Assembly: GCA_017744495.1 (NCBI GenBank) | Contig: JAGIBE010000257.1 | Span: forward strand, 1-54,433 | Direction of reading: 5' to 3' | DNA length: 54,433 nucleotides | DNA from: Caulobacter sp. | GTDB taxonomy: Bacteria; Pseudomonadota; Alphaproteobacteria; Caulobacterales; Caulobacteraceae | The notes under the pieces: generated by a model | Told to the model about the DNA's origin: nothing | The model's input: only the letters and a program-made list of their open reading frames with translations | Database searches by the model: none | In this document: in pieces, positions 33,465-42,019 of the stretch | How positions within the stretch are numbered: the first letter of the stretch is position 1 | Layout: every line of letters starts with the position of its first letter | Program-made: the position numbers and the translations under genes

Positions 33465-34574
33465 CTAGCGCCAACCGTCCAGCACGTTGTCGGGGCTGAA
33501 GCGTCGCGCTTCCGACAGCGTCAGCCAGCGGCCCCGGCCCAGCCCTCCAGCGCCTGGACCATGGGCCCGGAATTGCACGAAACGGGCGTCCTCCGGTTGC
33601 AGCATGGTGCGCGGATTGCCGTCGCGGCCGGTGTACCACATCTCGGTCCAGCCCTCCGGCGCGATGTGGTCGCCCATCCAGCAGTCGAGGAAGGCCGCCG
33701 CGCCGACGAAGCGCGGATCGCCGTAGCGACCGTCCGGAAAGACGCTGGACGGACGCCAGGGCCGGCCCAGATAGACGCTGCGCCGTTTGACGCCCGGCTC
33801 GGCGGTCAGCCGGCAGCGGTGGAACACCAGGCCGTAGGGCTGCTCGATCGGGGTGCTGGGCGCGACGACGTAGCCGTCCACGGGATCGACCGGCCTGGGG
33901 CGCGAACGGATCTCGCAATGCTCGAACCAGGCCCGGCCCGCGCCGAAGATGAAATCGTAGCTGCCGGTGATCAGGCAGCGCTCGAACAGGCTGCGGCCGG
34001 CGTCGGGGAACAGGGTGTCCTGGTAGCCGAGGATGTCGACCTCGGTCAGCCGCGCGCGATCGCTGCCCTTGTCCAGCATCAGGGCCACCGCCTGCGGTCC
34101 CGCCCCGTCGTGCGAGTGCAGGCCGCCGGGCTTGGTCATCTCGGCCAGGCCGTCGAAGGCGTTCTGGATGGTAAGGTTGCGCGCGGCGAAATCGGGCGCG
34201 CGCACGAACAGGGTCGGGGTGCGGAACGTGCCCCAGCGCTTGCCGTCCGGCGCGGTCAGGCCCGAGGCGGCCAGGTGGCTGATGACCGCGCCCTTGCGGT
34301 CTTCGCCGACCAAGTGGACGAACGGCTTGTCGATGACGACCTGCTCGTCCCACAGGCCGCGCGTGACCAGAATCCGGAAGGGCCGCGTACCGTCGGCCGG
34401 CGCCGCGGCGACCGCCTCCGACAGCTTGGCGAAGGTCGGCGCCGAGAACCGGCGGGGATCGTCGGCGCGGTTGAGCACCGCGTCATAGCGGGGCGCCGCC
34501 TGGACCACGCCTGGAGCGGCGGCCACGGCCGCGCCCGCCAGAAGCCCGCGTCGCGTCAAAGCAAGGTTCGCCAT
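33465..34574 (-). CDS. Pectinesterase (CE8), Tat-secreted
   Basis: 369 residues. The N-terminus ALTRRGLLAGAAVAAAPGVVQAAP is a twin-arginine signal. The right-handed beta helix carries the CE8 active-site segments: Gln in GPQAVALML, Gln and Asp in LGYQDTLF, Asp in GSYDFIFGAG, and Arg/Trp in VYLGRPWRP. All catalytic residues are present. It removes methyl esters from homogalacturonan in the periplasm or at the surface. It sits 76 bases after the STN-type TonB receptor, which makes pectin fragments the likely signal and cargo of that receptor. Confidence 0.93.
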   Translation of the reverse strand: MANLALTRRGLLAGAAVAAAPGVVQAAPRYDAVLNRADDPRRFSAPTFAKLSEAVAAAPADGTRPFRILVTRGLWDEQVVIDKPFVHLVGEDRKGAVISHLAASGLTAPDGKRWGTFRTPTLFVRAPDFAARNLTIQNAFDGLAEMTKPGGLHSHDGAGPQAVALMLDKGSDRARLTEVDILGYQDTLFPDAGRSLFERCLITGSYDFIFGAGRAWFEHCEIRSRPRPVDPVDGYVVAPSTPIEQPYGLVFHRCRLTAEPGVKRRSVYLGRPWRPSSVFPDGRYGDPRFVGAAAFLDCWMGDHIAPEGWTEMWYTGRDGNPRTMLQPEDARFVQFRAHGPGAGGLGRGRWLTLSEARRFSPDNVLDGWR

Positions 34575-34650
34575 CGGAGCCTCGATACTGAAAAGGCGGG
34601 CGCCGGCCGGGACAAGCGACCGACGCCCATTCCTCGGGGGAGGAGGAAGC

Positions 34651-37600
34651 CTAGAACGTGTAACGCAGGCCGAAATTGTACTGCCGGCCGGTATGCGAAT
34701 AGACGTAGACGCTGTCGCGCCGGCTGTCGGTGTACTGGTCGTTGAAGGCGTCGGTCAGGTTCAGCCCCTCGAACGTCAGCTTCAGGCGCTTGTTGATCGC
34801 GTAGGACACCGACGCATCGACGGTGAAGGTGTCACGCACGCCGTCGACGTCGTTGGTGCTGGTCCCGCTGGGAACGGCCGTCAGGTACTTGTCGCGATAG
34901 GCCCCCGAGACGCGGGCGCTGAACCGGTCGTCTTCGTAATAGACCGTCGCGTTGAAGGCGTTCTTCGAAAGACCCACCAGGTCGTTCTGCACGAAGCCCG
35001 TCGGCGAGCGCGCCGAGATGTAGTCGATCTTGGAGTCCACGACGGTGACGTTGAAGATCGCCCCGGTGTGCTCCAGGAAGCCCGGCAGGAAGCTGAACGG
35101 CTGCTGGTAGCTGATCTCGATCCCCTTCAGCGGGCCGCCCTTGGTGTTGACCGGCTGGCTGAACAGGAAGGTGTCGTTGACCGAGACGCCCAGGCCGTCG
35201 AGCAGGCTGGCCGGCAGCCCCGAAGCGCTGAACGGCTGGGAGATCCGCGACGTCTGGATGTAGGTGTCGATGTCCTTGTAGAACAGGCCGACCGACAGCA
35301 GGGCGTCCTTGGCGAAGTACCACTCGGCCGATAGGTCGTAGGTGGTGGCGCGGATCGGGTCGAGATTGGGATTCCCAGAGCTGACGCTGAACACGCCGAC
35401 CGTCGAAAGGCTGCCGCCGGGGGTCAGGCTGCCCAGGTTCGGCCGGGTCATCACCTTGGCCGCGCCGAAGCGCACCAGGAAGTCGGGGGTGACCTCGGCG
35501 GTGATGTTCAGGGCGGGCAGCCAGTCGTCGTACTCGCGCTCCACCGTGGCCTGCTGGGCGGCGCCGGCCACCAGCTGGTAGCCGGTCGAGCTCTGCTGCG
35601 TCTTCACGTAGCGCACGCCGATGTCGCCGCGGATCGGCCAGGCCAGGCTGTCGCTGCTGAAGTCCAGCTGGGCGTAGGCGGCCTTGTCCTTCTCCTCGAC
35701 GCTGCGGATGTTGCCGCGGGCGTTGGCGTTGCTGGCCCCGCTCAGTTCGAACAGGCCCTGGCCGTTGTAGATGTTGAAGAGCTTGGCGAAGGCGTCCAGG
35801 TCCGGGGCGGCCCACGAGGTCGGCACGCCGGCCGGCGTGCCCAGATTGCGGCCGAAGCCCGAGACCACCTTGGTCAGGCTGGCCAGGGTGACGCCCGCCG
35901 GCAGGGTCGGGACCACGGACTCGTTGACCCGGGCCATGGCCCAGGAGTCGAAGTTGTAGTCCTTGAAGTTGACCCCGACCTTCAGGTGCAAGCTGTCGTT
36001 CAGCCGGTAGTCGCCGTCGAGCTGGGCCGTGCCGATCTTGTTGACCACGCCCTGCGGCCGCAGGCGGATCTCAGATCGCGCCGCGCCGAAATTGTAAGCC
36101 AGCGGATCGTTGACGTCGAAGCCGTAGTTGATCAGCGGCAGGTTGGCGTCGGGACGATAGTCGTACGAGAAGCCGTCCGAGTTCTCTCGGTTCATGATCA
36201 CCGTGGTCTGGATCGGATTGTCCATGTCGGACTTAGAGAAGCCGACCAGGCCCGTGACCTTCAGGCGCTCGCCGATCTGGCGTTCGATGTTGAAGGTGGC
36301 CTGGGTGTACTTGGTGTCGAGCTTGTCGAAACGGGTCTCGCTCTCGATGTCGACGTCGTCGAACAGGCCATAGACCATGTCACCCTTGGCGTTGACCACG
36401 CCGTCGCGGACGATGATCTCCGGGCGACCACCCTGGGAGGCATTGCGGGCGAAGGACAGCGCCTCCAGCCAGTTTTCCTCGCGCGTGGCCTTGAAGTCCG
36501 AATAGAGGAAGTCGGCGCTGATCAGGGTGTCGTCGTCGGGACGGAACTGCACCGAGGTGGTCACGCCCAAGCGCTTCTGGTCATGGGTCAGGCGGCCGTA
36601 GCGCGGGAAGCGCGGCGAGAAGGTGCTGGCCAGGCTGGCCTGAGTGAAGGTCGAGGCCGGGCTGTAGCCGCCCACCTCCGTGCCGTTCAGCCAGCCGCCC
36701 GACCCGTGCCCCTCCTCGAGCAGGTTGCGCTTGGTATAGGCCACCGAGACCAGCGCCCCCAGCTTGCCATCGAACCAGGTGTCGGACGCCAGCACCGCCA
36801 GGCGCGGGTCCCAGGACTTGGAGAGGTCGTTGTAGCCTTCCTGGACCGAGACCACGAAGTTCCGGCCCTTGTAGTCGAACGGGCGGCCGGTCTGCAGATC
36901 GACCGTCGCGCCCAGCGAGCCTTCCTCGGTCTGGGCCGAGGCGGTCTTCCGCACGGTGATGCTGTTGAACAGCTCCGAAGCGAAGACGTTGAAATCGAAC
37001 GCGCGGTTGCGGTTGGCGCCGCCCGAGCTGTCGGTGCCGCTGGTGGTGCTCTGGCCCTCGACGCCGTTGATGCGCACACGGGTGAACTGCGGGCCCAGGC
37101 CGCGCACGGTGATCTGGCGGCCTTCGCCGGCGTCGCGGGCGATCGAGACGCCCGGCACGCGCTGGATGGACTCGGCCAGATTGGCGTCGGGGAAGTCGGC
37201 GATGTCCTCGGCCTTGATGACGTCGACGACGCCGTTGGAGCGCCGCTTGACGCTGAGGGCGCTGCCCAGGCTGGCGCGGAAGCCGGTGACCACCACCGCC
37301 TCGACCTCGGAGCTCTCCTCCTGCGCGGCCGGCGGAGCCGAGGCCGGAACGGCCTCCTGCGGCAGCGCGACGGGCGTCGTGGAGGCCAGCTGGACGCCGG
37401 CCTTCTGGCCCAGCACCGCGGTGCGGCCGTCATTGGAGACCACGACGAGATCGCCGCCCTGCAGCAGGCGCGCCAGGCCGTCCGGCACAGAATAGGCGCC
37501 CTGCACGGCGTTCACGCGCTTGCCGGCCACCACCGCCTGCGGAGCCAGGATCTGCAGGTCCGCCTGCTTGCCGAACTGGGGAATACCGGTGACCGCCGGC

Positions 37601-37719
37601 TGGGCCGGAACGTTGAACCTGCGCGCCTGGGCTTGCGCCTGGCTCGCGACCAACAGGGCCGTGGCGCCCGCCGCCAGCATCAAGGATGTCTTGTTGAAGT
37701 CGTACCGCGCATGACCCAT
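34651..37719 (-). CDS. TonB-dependent transducer with N-terminal STN domain
   Basis: 1022 residues. A signal peptide (cleavage near AQAQA, about 32) is followed by an STN signalling domain at about 34-104. Then come a short linker, the TonB box/plug from about 140 (VVVTGFRASLGSAL, NLAESIQRVPGVSI, QITVRGLGPQFTRVRINGV), and a 22-strand barrel ending in YNFGLRYTF. The size and motifs match the oligosaccharide-type receptors of Caulobacteraceae and Xanthomonads. The STN domain should contact FecR in the periplasm and so pass on substrate occupancy. AGGGAGGG precedes ATG 37719. Upstream are fecR and the sigma factor gene, downstream pectinesterase. Confidence 0.93.
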   Translation of the reverse strand: MGHARYDFNKTSLMLAAGATALLVASQAQAQARRFNVPAQPAVTGIPQFGKQADLQILAPQAVVAGKRVNAVQGAYSVPDGLARLLQGGDLVVVSNDGRTAVLGQKAGVQLASTTPVALPQEAVPASAPPAAQEESSEVEAVVVTGFRASLGSALSVKRRSNGVVDVIKAEDIADFPDANLAESIQRVPGVSIARDAGEGRQITVRGLGPQFTRVRINGVEGQSTTSGTDSSGGANRNRAFDFNVFASELFNSITVRKTASAQTEEGSLGATVDLQTGRPFDYKGRNFVVSVQEGYNDLSKSWDPRLAVLASDTWFDGKLGALVSVAYTKRNLLEEGHGSGGWLNGTEVGGYSPASTFTQASLASTFSPRFPRYGRLTHDQKRLGVTTSVQFRPDDDTLISADFLYSDFKATREENWLEALSFARNASQGGRPEIIVRDGVVNAKGDMVYGLFDDVDIESETRFDKLDTKYTQATFNIERQIGERLKVTGLVGFSKSDMDNPIQTTVIMNRENSDGFSYDYRPDANLPLINYGFDVNDPLAYNFGAARSEIRLRPQGVVNKIGTAQLDGDYRLNDSLHLKVGVNFKDYNFDSWAMARVNESVVPTLPAGVTLASLTKVVSGFGRNLGTPAGVPTSWAAPDLDAFAKLFNIYNGQGLFELSGASNANARGNIRSVEEKDKAAYAQLDFSSDSLAWPIRGDIGVRYVKTQQSSTGYQLVAGAAQQATVEREYDDWLPALNITAEVTPDFLVRFGAAKVMTRPNLGSLTPGGSLSTVGVFSVSSGNPNLDPIRATTYDLSAEWYFAKDALLSVGLFYKDIDTYIQTSRISQPFSASGLPASLLDGLGVSVNDTFLFSQPVNTKGGPLKGIEISYQQPFSFLPGFLEHTGAIFNVTVVDSKIDYISARSPTGFVQNDLVGLSKNAFNATVYYEDDRFSARVSGAYRDKYLTAVPSGTSTNDVDGVRDTFTVDASVSYAINKRLKLTFEGLNLTDAFNDQYTDSRRDSVYVYSHTGRQYNFGLRYTF

Positions 37720-37818
37720 GCGGCGCCCTCCCTTTGATTGGTTTTCCGACGGCGCTTCTTGGAGCGCCTGTCTTGAGCGATGCGGCGGAAACCGGTTTCC
37801 GTCAGACGACGACGAAAA

Positions 37819-38769
37819 TTATTCGCCCGCCTCGACCAGGATCACGTCGCCGCGCACGCTGACCTTGCCGCCAAAGCTGCTGGCGGCGGCCCGCGCGAAG
37901 CTTTCCGGCTCGTTGGTGCGGAACCAGCCGACCAGTTTCTCCTCGCCCATCGTCTCGTCGGCGATGACGATCTTGCGGGCGTTGTAGCGATTGAATTCGG
38001 CGGCGGCGGCGGCGAAGGCCTCGCCGTCCAGCACGATCTGCCCCTCACGCCAGGCGAGGCTGCGGGTAATGTCGATCGGCGCGGCGGCCGGGCTTGCGGG
38101 GCCGACCTCGTCGCTGACGAAGATCCGCTCGCCGGCCCGCACGCGCCGGGGCGCGGCGCCGACCTCCTGCGACCAGGCCTCGACCACGCCCTCGGTCACC
38201 AGCACTTCACAGCCGCCGTCCCGGCGACGCACCGAGAAGGCGGTGCCCACCGCCCTCACCCGGACCGGCCCGCTTTCGACCACGAAGGGGCGCTGGGGGT
38301 CCTTGGCCACCTGGAACCAGGCCTCGCCCTTGTCCAGCTTCACCTGGCGTAGACGAGGCCGCATGGCGACGTCCAACACGGTGTCGGTGTTGATCGCGGC
38401 CAGAGAACCGTCGGACAGTGGCACGCGGCGGATCTCGCCCACAGCGGTGCCGTAGCGCGCCGACAGCAGCCGAGGAACAACGACGATCGCCGCGCAGGCC
38501 GCGACCGCCGCGCCGAGTCCGGCCAGCAGGCCACGGCGGACCATCCCCCCGCGCGCCGGCGATGGCGACGGGCCGCTCAGCGCTTTGGCGCGGTCCAGCA
38601 TCACCCAGGCGGCCTCGGCCCGCGCATGGGCTCCGGCGCGGCGGGGATCGCCCGCCAGCCAAGCGTCTAGTTCGGCCCGCTCGGCGGCGGTCAGCAGACC
38701 CTGATCGGCGCGCACCACCCATCGGACGGCTCGCGCCTCGATGTCAGCGGCGCTTTCGCGTTCGATCAT
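37819..38769 (-). CDS. FecR-type anti-sigma factor / signal transducer
   Basis: 316 residues. An N-terminal cytoplasmic domain of the FecR type (AVRWVVRADQGLLTAAERAELDAWLAGDPRRAGAHARAEAAW, about 14-57) binds the sigma factor. One transmembrane helix follows at about 78-98, then the periplasmic FecR domain with GEIRRVPLSDGS, LDKGEAWFQVAKDPQRPFVVESG, VRAVGTAFSVRR and a C-terminal STN-like part (FNRYNARKIVIAD). ATG 38769 has GAGGAGG ten bases upstream and overlaps the end of the sigma factor gene by 26 bases. Middle member of the sigma-FecR-receptor set. Confidence 0.9.
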   Translation of the reverse strand: MIERESAADIEARAVRWVVRADQGLLTAAERAELDAWLAGDPRRAGAHARAEAAWVMLDRAKALSGPSPSPARGGMVRRGLLAGLGAAVAACAAIVVVPRLLSARYGTAVGEIRRVPLSDGSLAAINTDTVLDVAMRPRLRQVKLDKGEAWFQVAKDPQRPFVVESGPVRVRAVGTAFSVRRRDGGCEVLVTEGVVEAWSQEVGAAPRRVRAGERIFVSDEVGPASPAAAPIDITRSLAWREGQIVLDGEAFAAAAAEFNRYNARKIVIADETMGEEKLVGWFRTNEPESFARAAASSFGGKVSVRGDVILVEAGE

Positions 38770-39325
38770 GAGAGCTCGACCTCCTCGGGACGGCGTCTTG
38801 ATGGGTTTCACCCTCGGCGAGGGCGGCGAGGATGGCGCGCAGCCCCCTCACGGATTCATTCTCGACCACATGCTCGGTCACCCCCATGCGGCGGGCGATC
38901 TCGCGCTGCGGCAGGCCTTCGATCTTGCGCATCTCGAAGATGCGGCGGCACCGGTCCGGCAAGGCGGCGATCAGGCGCTGAACCCGGGCCAGCTCCCGCC
39001 GCCCGCCAGCGATGCGCTCGGGCGAAGGCTCATCCAGTTCGACGTTCAGCGCGTCGATTTCCGTCACCGTCTCGATGCGGACCACCCGGGCCCGTCGCAG
39101 CTGCTCCAGAGCCACGCTCCGCGCAGCCTGGAAGAAATAGGCGCGCGGGCTCTCGATGTGGTCGACAGAGGCCAGGCCGGCCAGGCGGCAATAGGTCTCC
39201 TGGATCACGTCATCGGCGTCGCCCGCGGCCGCCAGCGACCGCCTCAGCCAAGCGCGCACGTCTCCTTCGTGGGGCAGGATCTCCCGCCCCAGCCACGCCA
39301 CGATGCGCGCCCGTCCATCTGTCAA
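38744..39325 (-). CDS. ECF (FecI-like) RNA polymerase sigma factor
   Basis: 193 residues from TTG 39325, preceded by GAGGA. Region 2 has DADDVIQETYCRLAGL (about 36-51) and SPRAYFFQAARSVALEQLRRAR. Region 4 has LPDRCRRIFEMRKIEGLPQREIARRMGVTEHVVENESVRGLRAI with its helix-turn-helix. It should direct RNA polymerase to the receptor operon once FecR passes the signal from the STN receptor. Its own promoter lies in the 242-base divergent region shared with the DUF1446 operon, which also holds the putative GntR operator. Confidence 0.9.
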   Translation of the reverse strand: MTDGRARIVAWLGREILPHEGDVRAWLRRSLAAAGDADDVIQETYCRLAGLASVDHIESPRAYFFQAARSVALEQLRRARVVRIETVTEIDALNVELDEPSPERIAGGRRELARVQRLIAALPDRCRRIFEMRKIEGLPQREIARRMGVTEHVVENESVRGLRAILAALAEGETHQDAVPRRSSSHDRTRKRR

Positions 39326-39476
39326 ACGCTTCCTCGCCGATCCCTGCCGACTCGTCCCTGGACGGTTCGATGCACGGCGCGCGCGCTTCCGTCAAAGAAA
39401 GCGCGAGAACATCGGCGTCGGCCGCCCAGCCCAGCCGCGAAGGGCGGCCCAGATCGAACGCTTCGAAAACAGGATG

Positions 39477-39496
39477 ACATTTTGCATCCAAAATGT
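39477..39496. promoter_or_regulatory. Perfect 20-bp palindrome, probable GntR/FCD operator
   Basis: ACATTTTG-CATC-CAAAATGT has 8-bp perfect inverted arms around four bases. It lies 71 bases before the DUF1446 start and about 150 bases before the divergent sigma factor gene. Its core TTGCATCCAA (39482-39491) recurs exactly at 47717-47726 upstream of the TonB receptor of the same catabolic island. A looser copy, TTGCATTCAT (8 of 10), follows at 39504-39513. Confidence 0.65.
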
Positions 39497-39567
39497 TGAC
39501 CGATTGCATTCATGCATTTAGTCCGGTGTTCAAGCCCGCTTTCGGGCGCTGGTGAGGGTGGACTGGG

Positions 39568-40953
39568 ATGCGCGACGGCCCGATCAAGATACTTGTTCCG
39601 ACAGGCTCCCTGGGGGCCGGCGCCGTCGAAGCCGAAGTCGCCTACGGCATCGCCCAGGGCGCGCGCGCCATCGCCACCGATGCGGGCTCGACCGACAGCG
39701 GGGCGGCCTACCTCGCGCTCGGCGTCTCCAAGAACAACCGCGGCTCGGTCAAGCGCGACCTGACCATCCTGATGAAGGCGAGCGCCCAGGCGGGCATCCC
39801 GCTGATCATCGGCACCAGCGGCCAGGCGGGCGGCGACCGCAACGTGGACTGGACCCGCGACATCGTCCTGGAGGTGGCGCGCGAGCTCCGGATCTCGCCG
39901 AAGATCGCCCTGCTCTATTCCGAACAGGACAAGGCCGACCTAAAGGCGCGCAACGCCGCCGGCAAGATCCGTCCCTTGCCGCCGCTCGGCCCGCTCGACG
40001 ACGCCACGATCGACGCCTGCGAGCACATCGTCGCCGCCATGGGGCCCGAACCCTACATGGCCGCGCTGCAGGGCGGAGCTGACATCATCCTGGGCGGCCG
40101 GACGACGGACACGGCGGTCATCGCCTGCTTCGCTCTGCTGCACGGCGCCCCGTCCGGCCCGTCCTGGCACGCCGCCAAGATCGCCGAGTGCGGGGCCCAG
40201 GCGACGGTCGTGCGCAACAAGGGCGCCGGCGTGCTGATCAGCATCGGCGACGACGGCTTCGAGGTCGAGCCGCTCAGCCTCGACAACTGGTGCGATCCCG
40301 AGAGCGTCTCGGCGCACATGCTGTACGAGAACAGCGACCCCTTCCGGCTGACCGAGCCGGGCGGCGTGCTGGACGTGAGCCGCTCGGTCTACGCCCAGGC
40401 CGACAAGCGGTCGGTGAAGGTCACCGGCTCGGTCTGGGAGCCCAAGCCCTACACCCTGAAGCTGGAAGGCGCGGCGGCCAGCCGCTTCCAGACGATCATG
40501 CTGATCGGCATCCAGGACCCCGACGTCCTGGCCAATATCGACACCTTCCACGACAACCTGCTGGAGGCGCTGAACCAGCGAGTGCACGCGACCATCGGCC
40601 CGGCCGCCGGCGACTTCCACATTTCGCTGCGCCTCTACGGCTGGAACGCCGTCTCGGGCGACAAGCCGCCGGAGGGCACGCCGCCGCCGCGCGAGGTCGG
40701 GGTGCTGTTCGTCGCCACCGCCGACACCCAGGAGATGGCCTCGCAGATCGCCAAGGCCTGCAACCCGTACTTCTTCCACTACCCGCTGTTCATGGACCGC
40801 GAACTGCCCAGCTACGGCTTCGCCTTCACCCCGGCGGACATCGATCGCGGCCCGGTCTTCGAGTTCAAGCTCAACCACGTGGTCGAGGTCGACGATCCGC
40901 TGGAGCTGGTCCGCACCGTCTGGATCGACCTTCGCAACGAGGAGGCCGCGTGA
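39568..40953 (+). CDS. DUF1446 / AtuA-family protein
   Basis: 461 residues. The family (acyclic terpene utilisation AtuA, formerly DUF1446) is shown by PTGSLGAG, IATDAGSTDSG, LIIGTSGQAGGDRNVDW, ADIILGGRTTDTAVIA, VTGSVWEPKPYTLKLEGA and the C-terminal GFAFTPADIDRGPVFEFKLNH. The reaction is not established for the family. Fused longer AtuA proteins end in a small ferredoxin-like domain; here that part is probably the separate DUF4387 protein encoded by the next gene, which starts on the last base of the stop codon (TGATG). First gene of a four-gene coupled operon and preceded by the palindromic operator. Confidence 0.88.
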   Translation: MRDGPIKILVPTGSLGAGAVEAEVAYGIAQGARAIATDAGSTDSGAAYLALGVSKNNRGSVKRDLTILMKASAQAGIPLIIGTSGQAGGDRNVDWTRDIVLEVARELRISPKIALLYSEQDKADLKARNAAGKIRPLPPLGPLDDATIDACEHIVAAMGPEPYMAALQGGADIILGGRTTDTAVIACFALLHGAPSGPSWHAAKIAECGAQATVVRNKGAGVLISIGDDGFEVEPLSLDNWCDPESVSAHMLYENSDPFRLTEPGGVLDVSRSVYAQADKRSVKVTGSVWEPKPYTLKLEGAAASRFQTIMLIGIQDPDVLANIDTFHDNLLEALNQRVHATIGPAAGDFHISLRLYGWNAVSGDKPPEGTPPPREVGVLFVATADTQEMASQIAKACNPYFFHYPLFMDRELPSYGFAFTPADIDRGPVFEFKLNHVVEVDDPLELVRTVWIDLRNEEAA

Positions 40954-41276
40954 TGACCACGGTCAAGGACGTCTGCCGCCACGTGCGGTCCAAGAACGCC
41001 GGCCCCTTCTGGGTCACGGTAGACCTGTTCTTCGACGGCGAGGACAATTATGCGCGCTATCATGACAGCGCCGCGCTGGGGCCGGACCTGTTCGCGCGCC
41101 TCTATGGGGCCGACCCGGCGCTGGTGAAGCGGTTCGCCGTGCCCAGCCTGCACGTCGTGAAGATCTCCTACCCGCGCGCCACGTCGCAGGGCGGCATGGT
41201 CGAGCGCGACATGCACGCCGGCCAGCAGTACGTGCGCCTGCTGGACGTCGAGCTGGACGCCGAGGCGGTCTCGTGA
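40953..41276 (+). CDS. DUF4387 protein, partner of the DUF1446 protein
   Basis: 107 residues. Family marks are VCRHVRSKNAGPFWVTVDLFF at the start and VVKISYPRATSQGGMVERDMHAGQQYV near the end. DUF4387 genes accompany DUF1446 genes, and the two probably form one enzyme as large and small subunits; this is inference from gene association. One-base overlap with the upstream gene and a GTGA overlap with the aldolase gene show tight translational coupling. No catalytic motif of a known enzyme is recognisable. Confidence 0.85.
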   Translation: MTTVKDVCRHVRSKNAGPFWVTVDLFFDGEDNYARYHDSAALGPDLFARLYGADPALVKRFAVPSLHVVKISYPRATSQGGMVERDMHAGQQYVRLLDVELDAEAVS

Positions 41277-42019
41277 GCGCGCTCCCCGCCGAGAGCCCCG
41301 CCGACGCCGAGGCCCGCCTGCGGATCGACCTCGCCGCCGCCTATCGCCTGGTCGCCCTGTTCGGCTGGGACGACCTGGTCTTCACCCACATCTCGGCGCG
41401 CATCCCGGGACCGGAGCACCACTTCCTGATCAACCCGTACGGCTGGATGTTCGAGGAGATCACCGCCGGCTCGCTGGTGAAGGTCGGGCTGGACGGTCAG
41501 GCGATCGGGCCGCGCGCGGCGATGGTCAATCCGGCCGGCTTCACCATCCACTCGGCGGTGCACGAGGCGCGCGAGGACGCCGGCTGCGTCATCCACCTGC
41601 ACACGGTGGCCGGCACGGCGGTGGCGTCGCAGGAGGAGGGCCTGCTGCCGATGAACCAGACGGCCATGCTGTTGAACGGCCGCATCGCCTATCACGACTT
41701 CGAGGGCGTGGCCCTGGACCACGACGAGCGTCCGCGCCTGGTCGCCGACCTGGGCGCGAAGAACGTGATGATCCTGCGCAACCACGGCACCCTGACCGTC
41801 GGCCGCACGGTCGCCGAGGCCTTCACCCAGATGTACTTCCTGGAACGGGCCTGCGCGATGCAGGTGGCGGCCCAGGGCGGGACGGTCCGCCTGCCCGCCG
41901 ATCCGGTGCAAGCCGTCGTCGAGCAGCAGAGCCAAGGCCTGGGCTTCGTCGCCGACCTGCTGGTCTGGCCGGCGCTGCTGCGCAAGCTCGACCGCGTGAA
42001 TCCGGGCTACGCGGCATGA
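41273..42019 (+). CDS. Class II aldolase/adducin family protein
   Basis: 248 residues from GTG 41273. Class II aldolase fold with zinc ligands His108 and His110 (VIHLHT) and His171 (LRNHGTL); HISARIPG, INPYGWMFEEITAGSLVKV and AMVNPAGFTIHSAVHEAR are typical. Members split or epimerise hydroxy-acid or sugar phosphates, or decarboxylate; many in catabolic operons act on C4 hydroxy acids. In this operon it would cleave a carbon-carbon bond of the substrate handled by the DUF1446/DUF4387 pair. Four-base overlaps on both sides (GTGA with DUF4387, ATGA with the dehydrogenase). Confidence 0.88.
   Translation: MSALPAESPADAEARLRIDLAAAYRLVALFGWDDLVFTHISARIPGPEHHFLINPYGWMFEEITAGSLVKVGLDGQAIGPRAAMVNPAGFTIHSAVHEAREDAGCVIHLHTVAGTAVASQEEGLLPMNQTAMLLNGRIAYHDFEGVALDHDERPRLVADLGAKNVMILRNHGTLTVGRTVAEAFTQMYFLERACAMQVAAQGGTVRLPADPVQAVVEQQSQGLGFVADLLVWPALLRKLDRVNPGYAA

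Noticed and set aside
38769..38811. Earlier start for FecR at 38811
   Set aside because: The extension would lie deeper inside the sigma factor gene and has no good Shine-Dalgarno; GAGGAGG points to ATG 38769.
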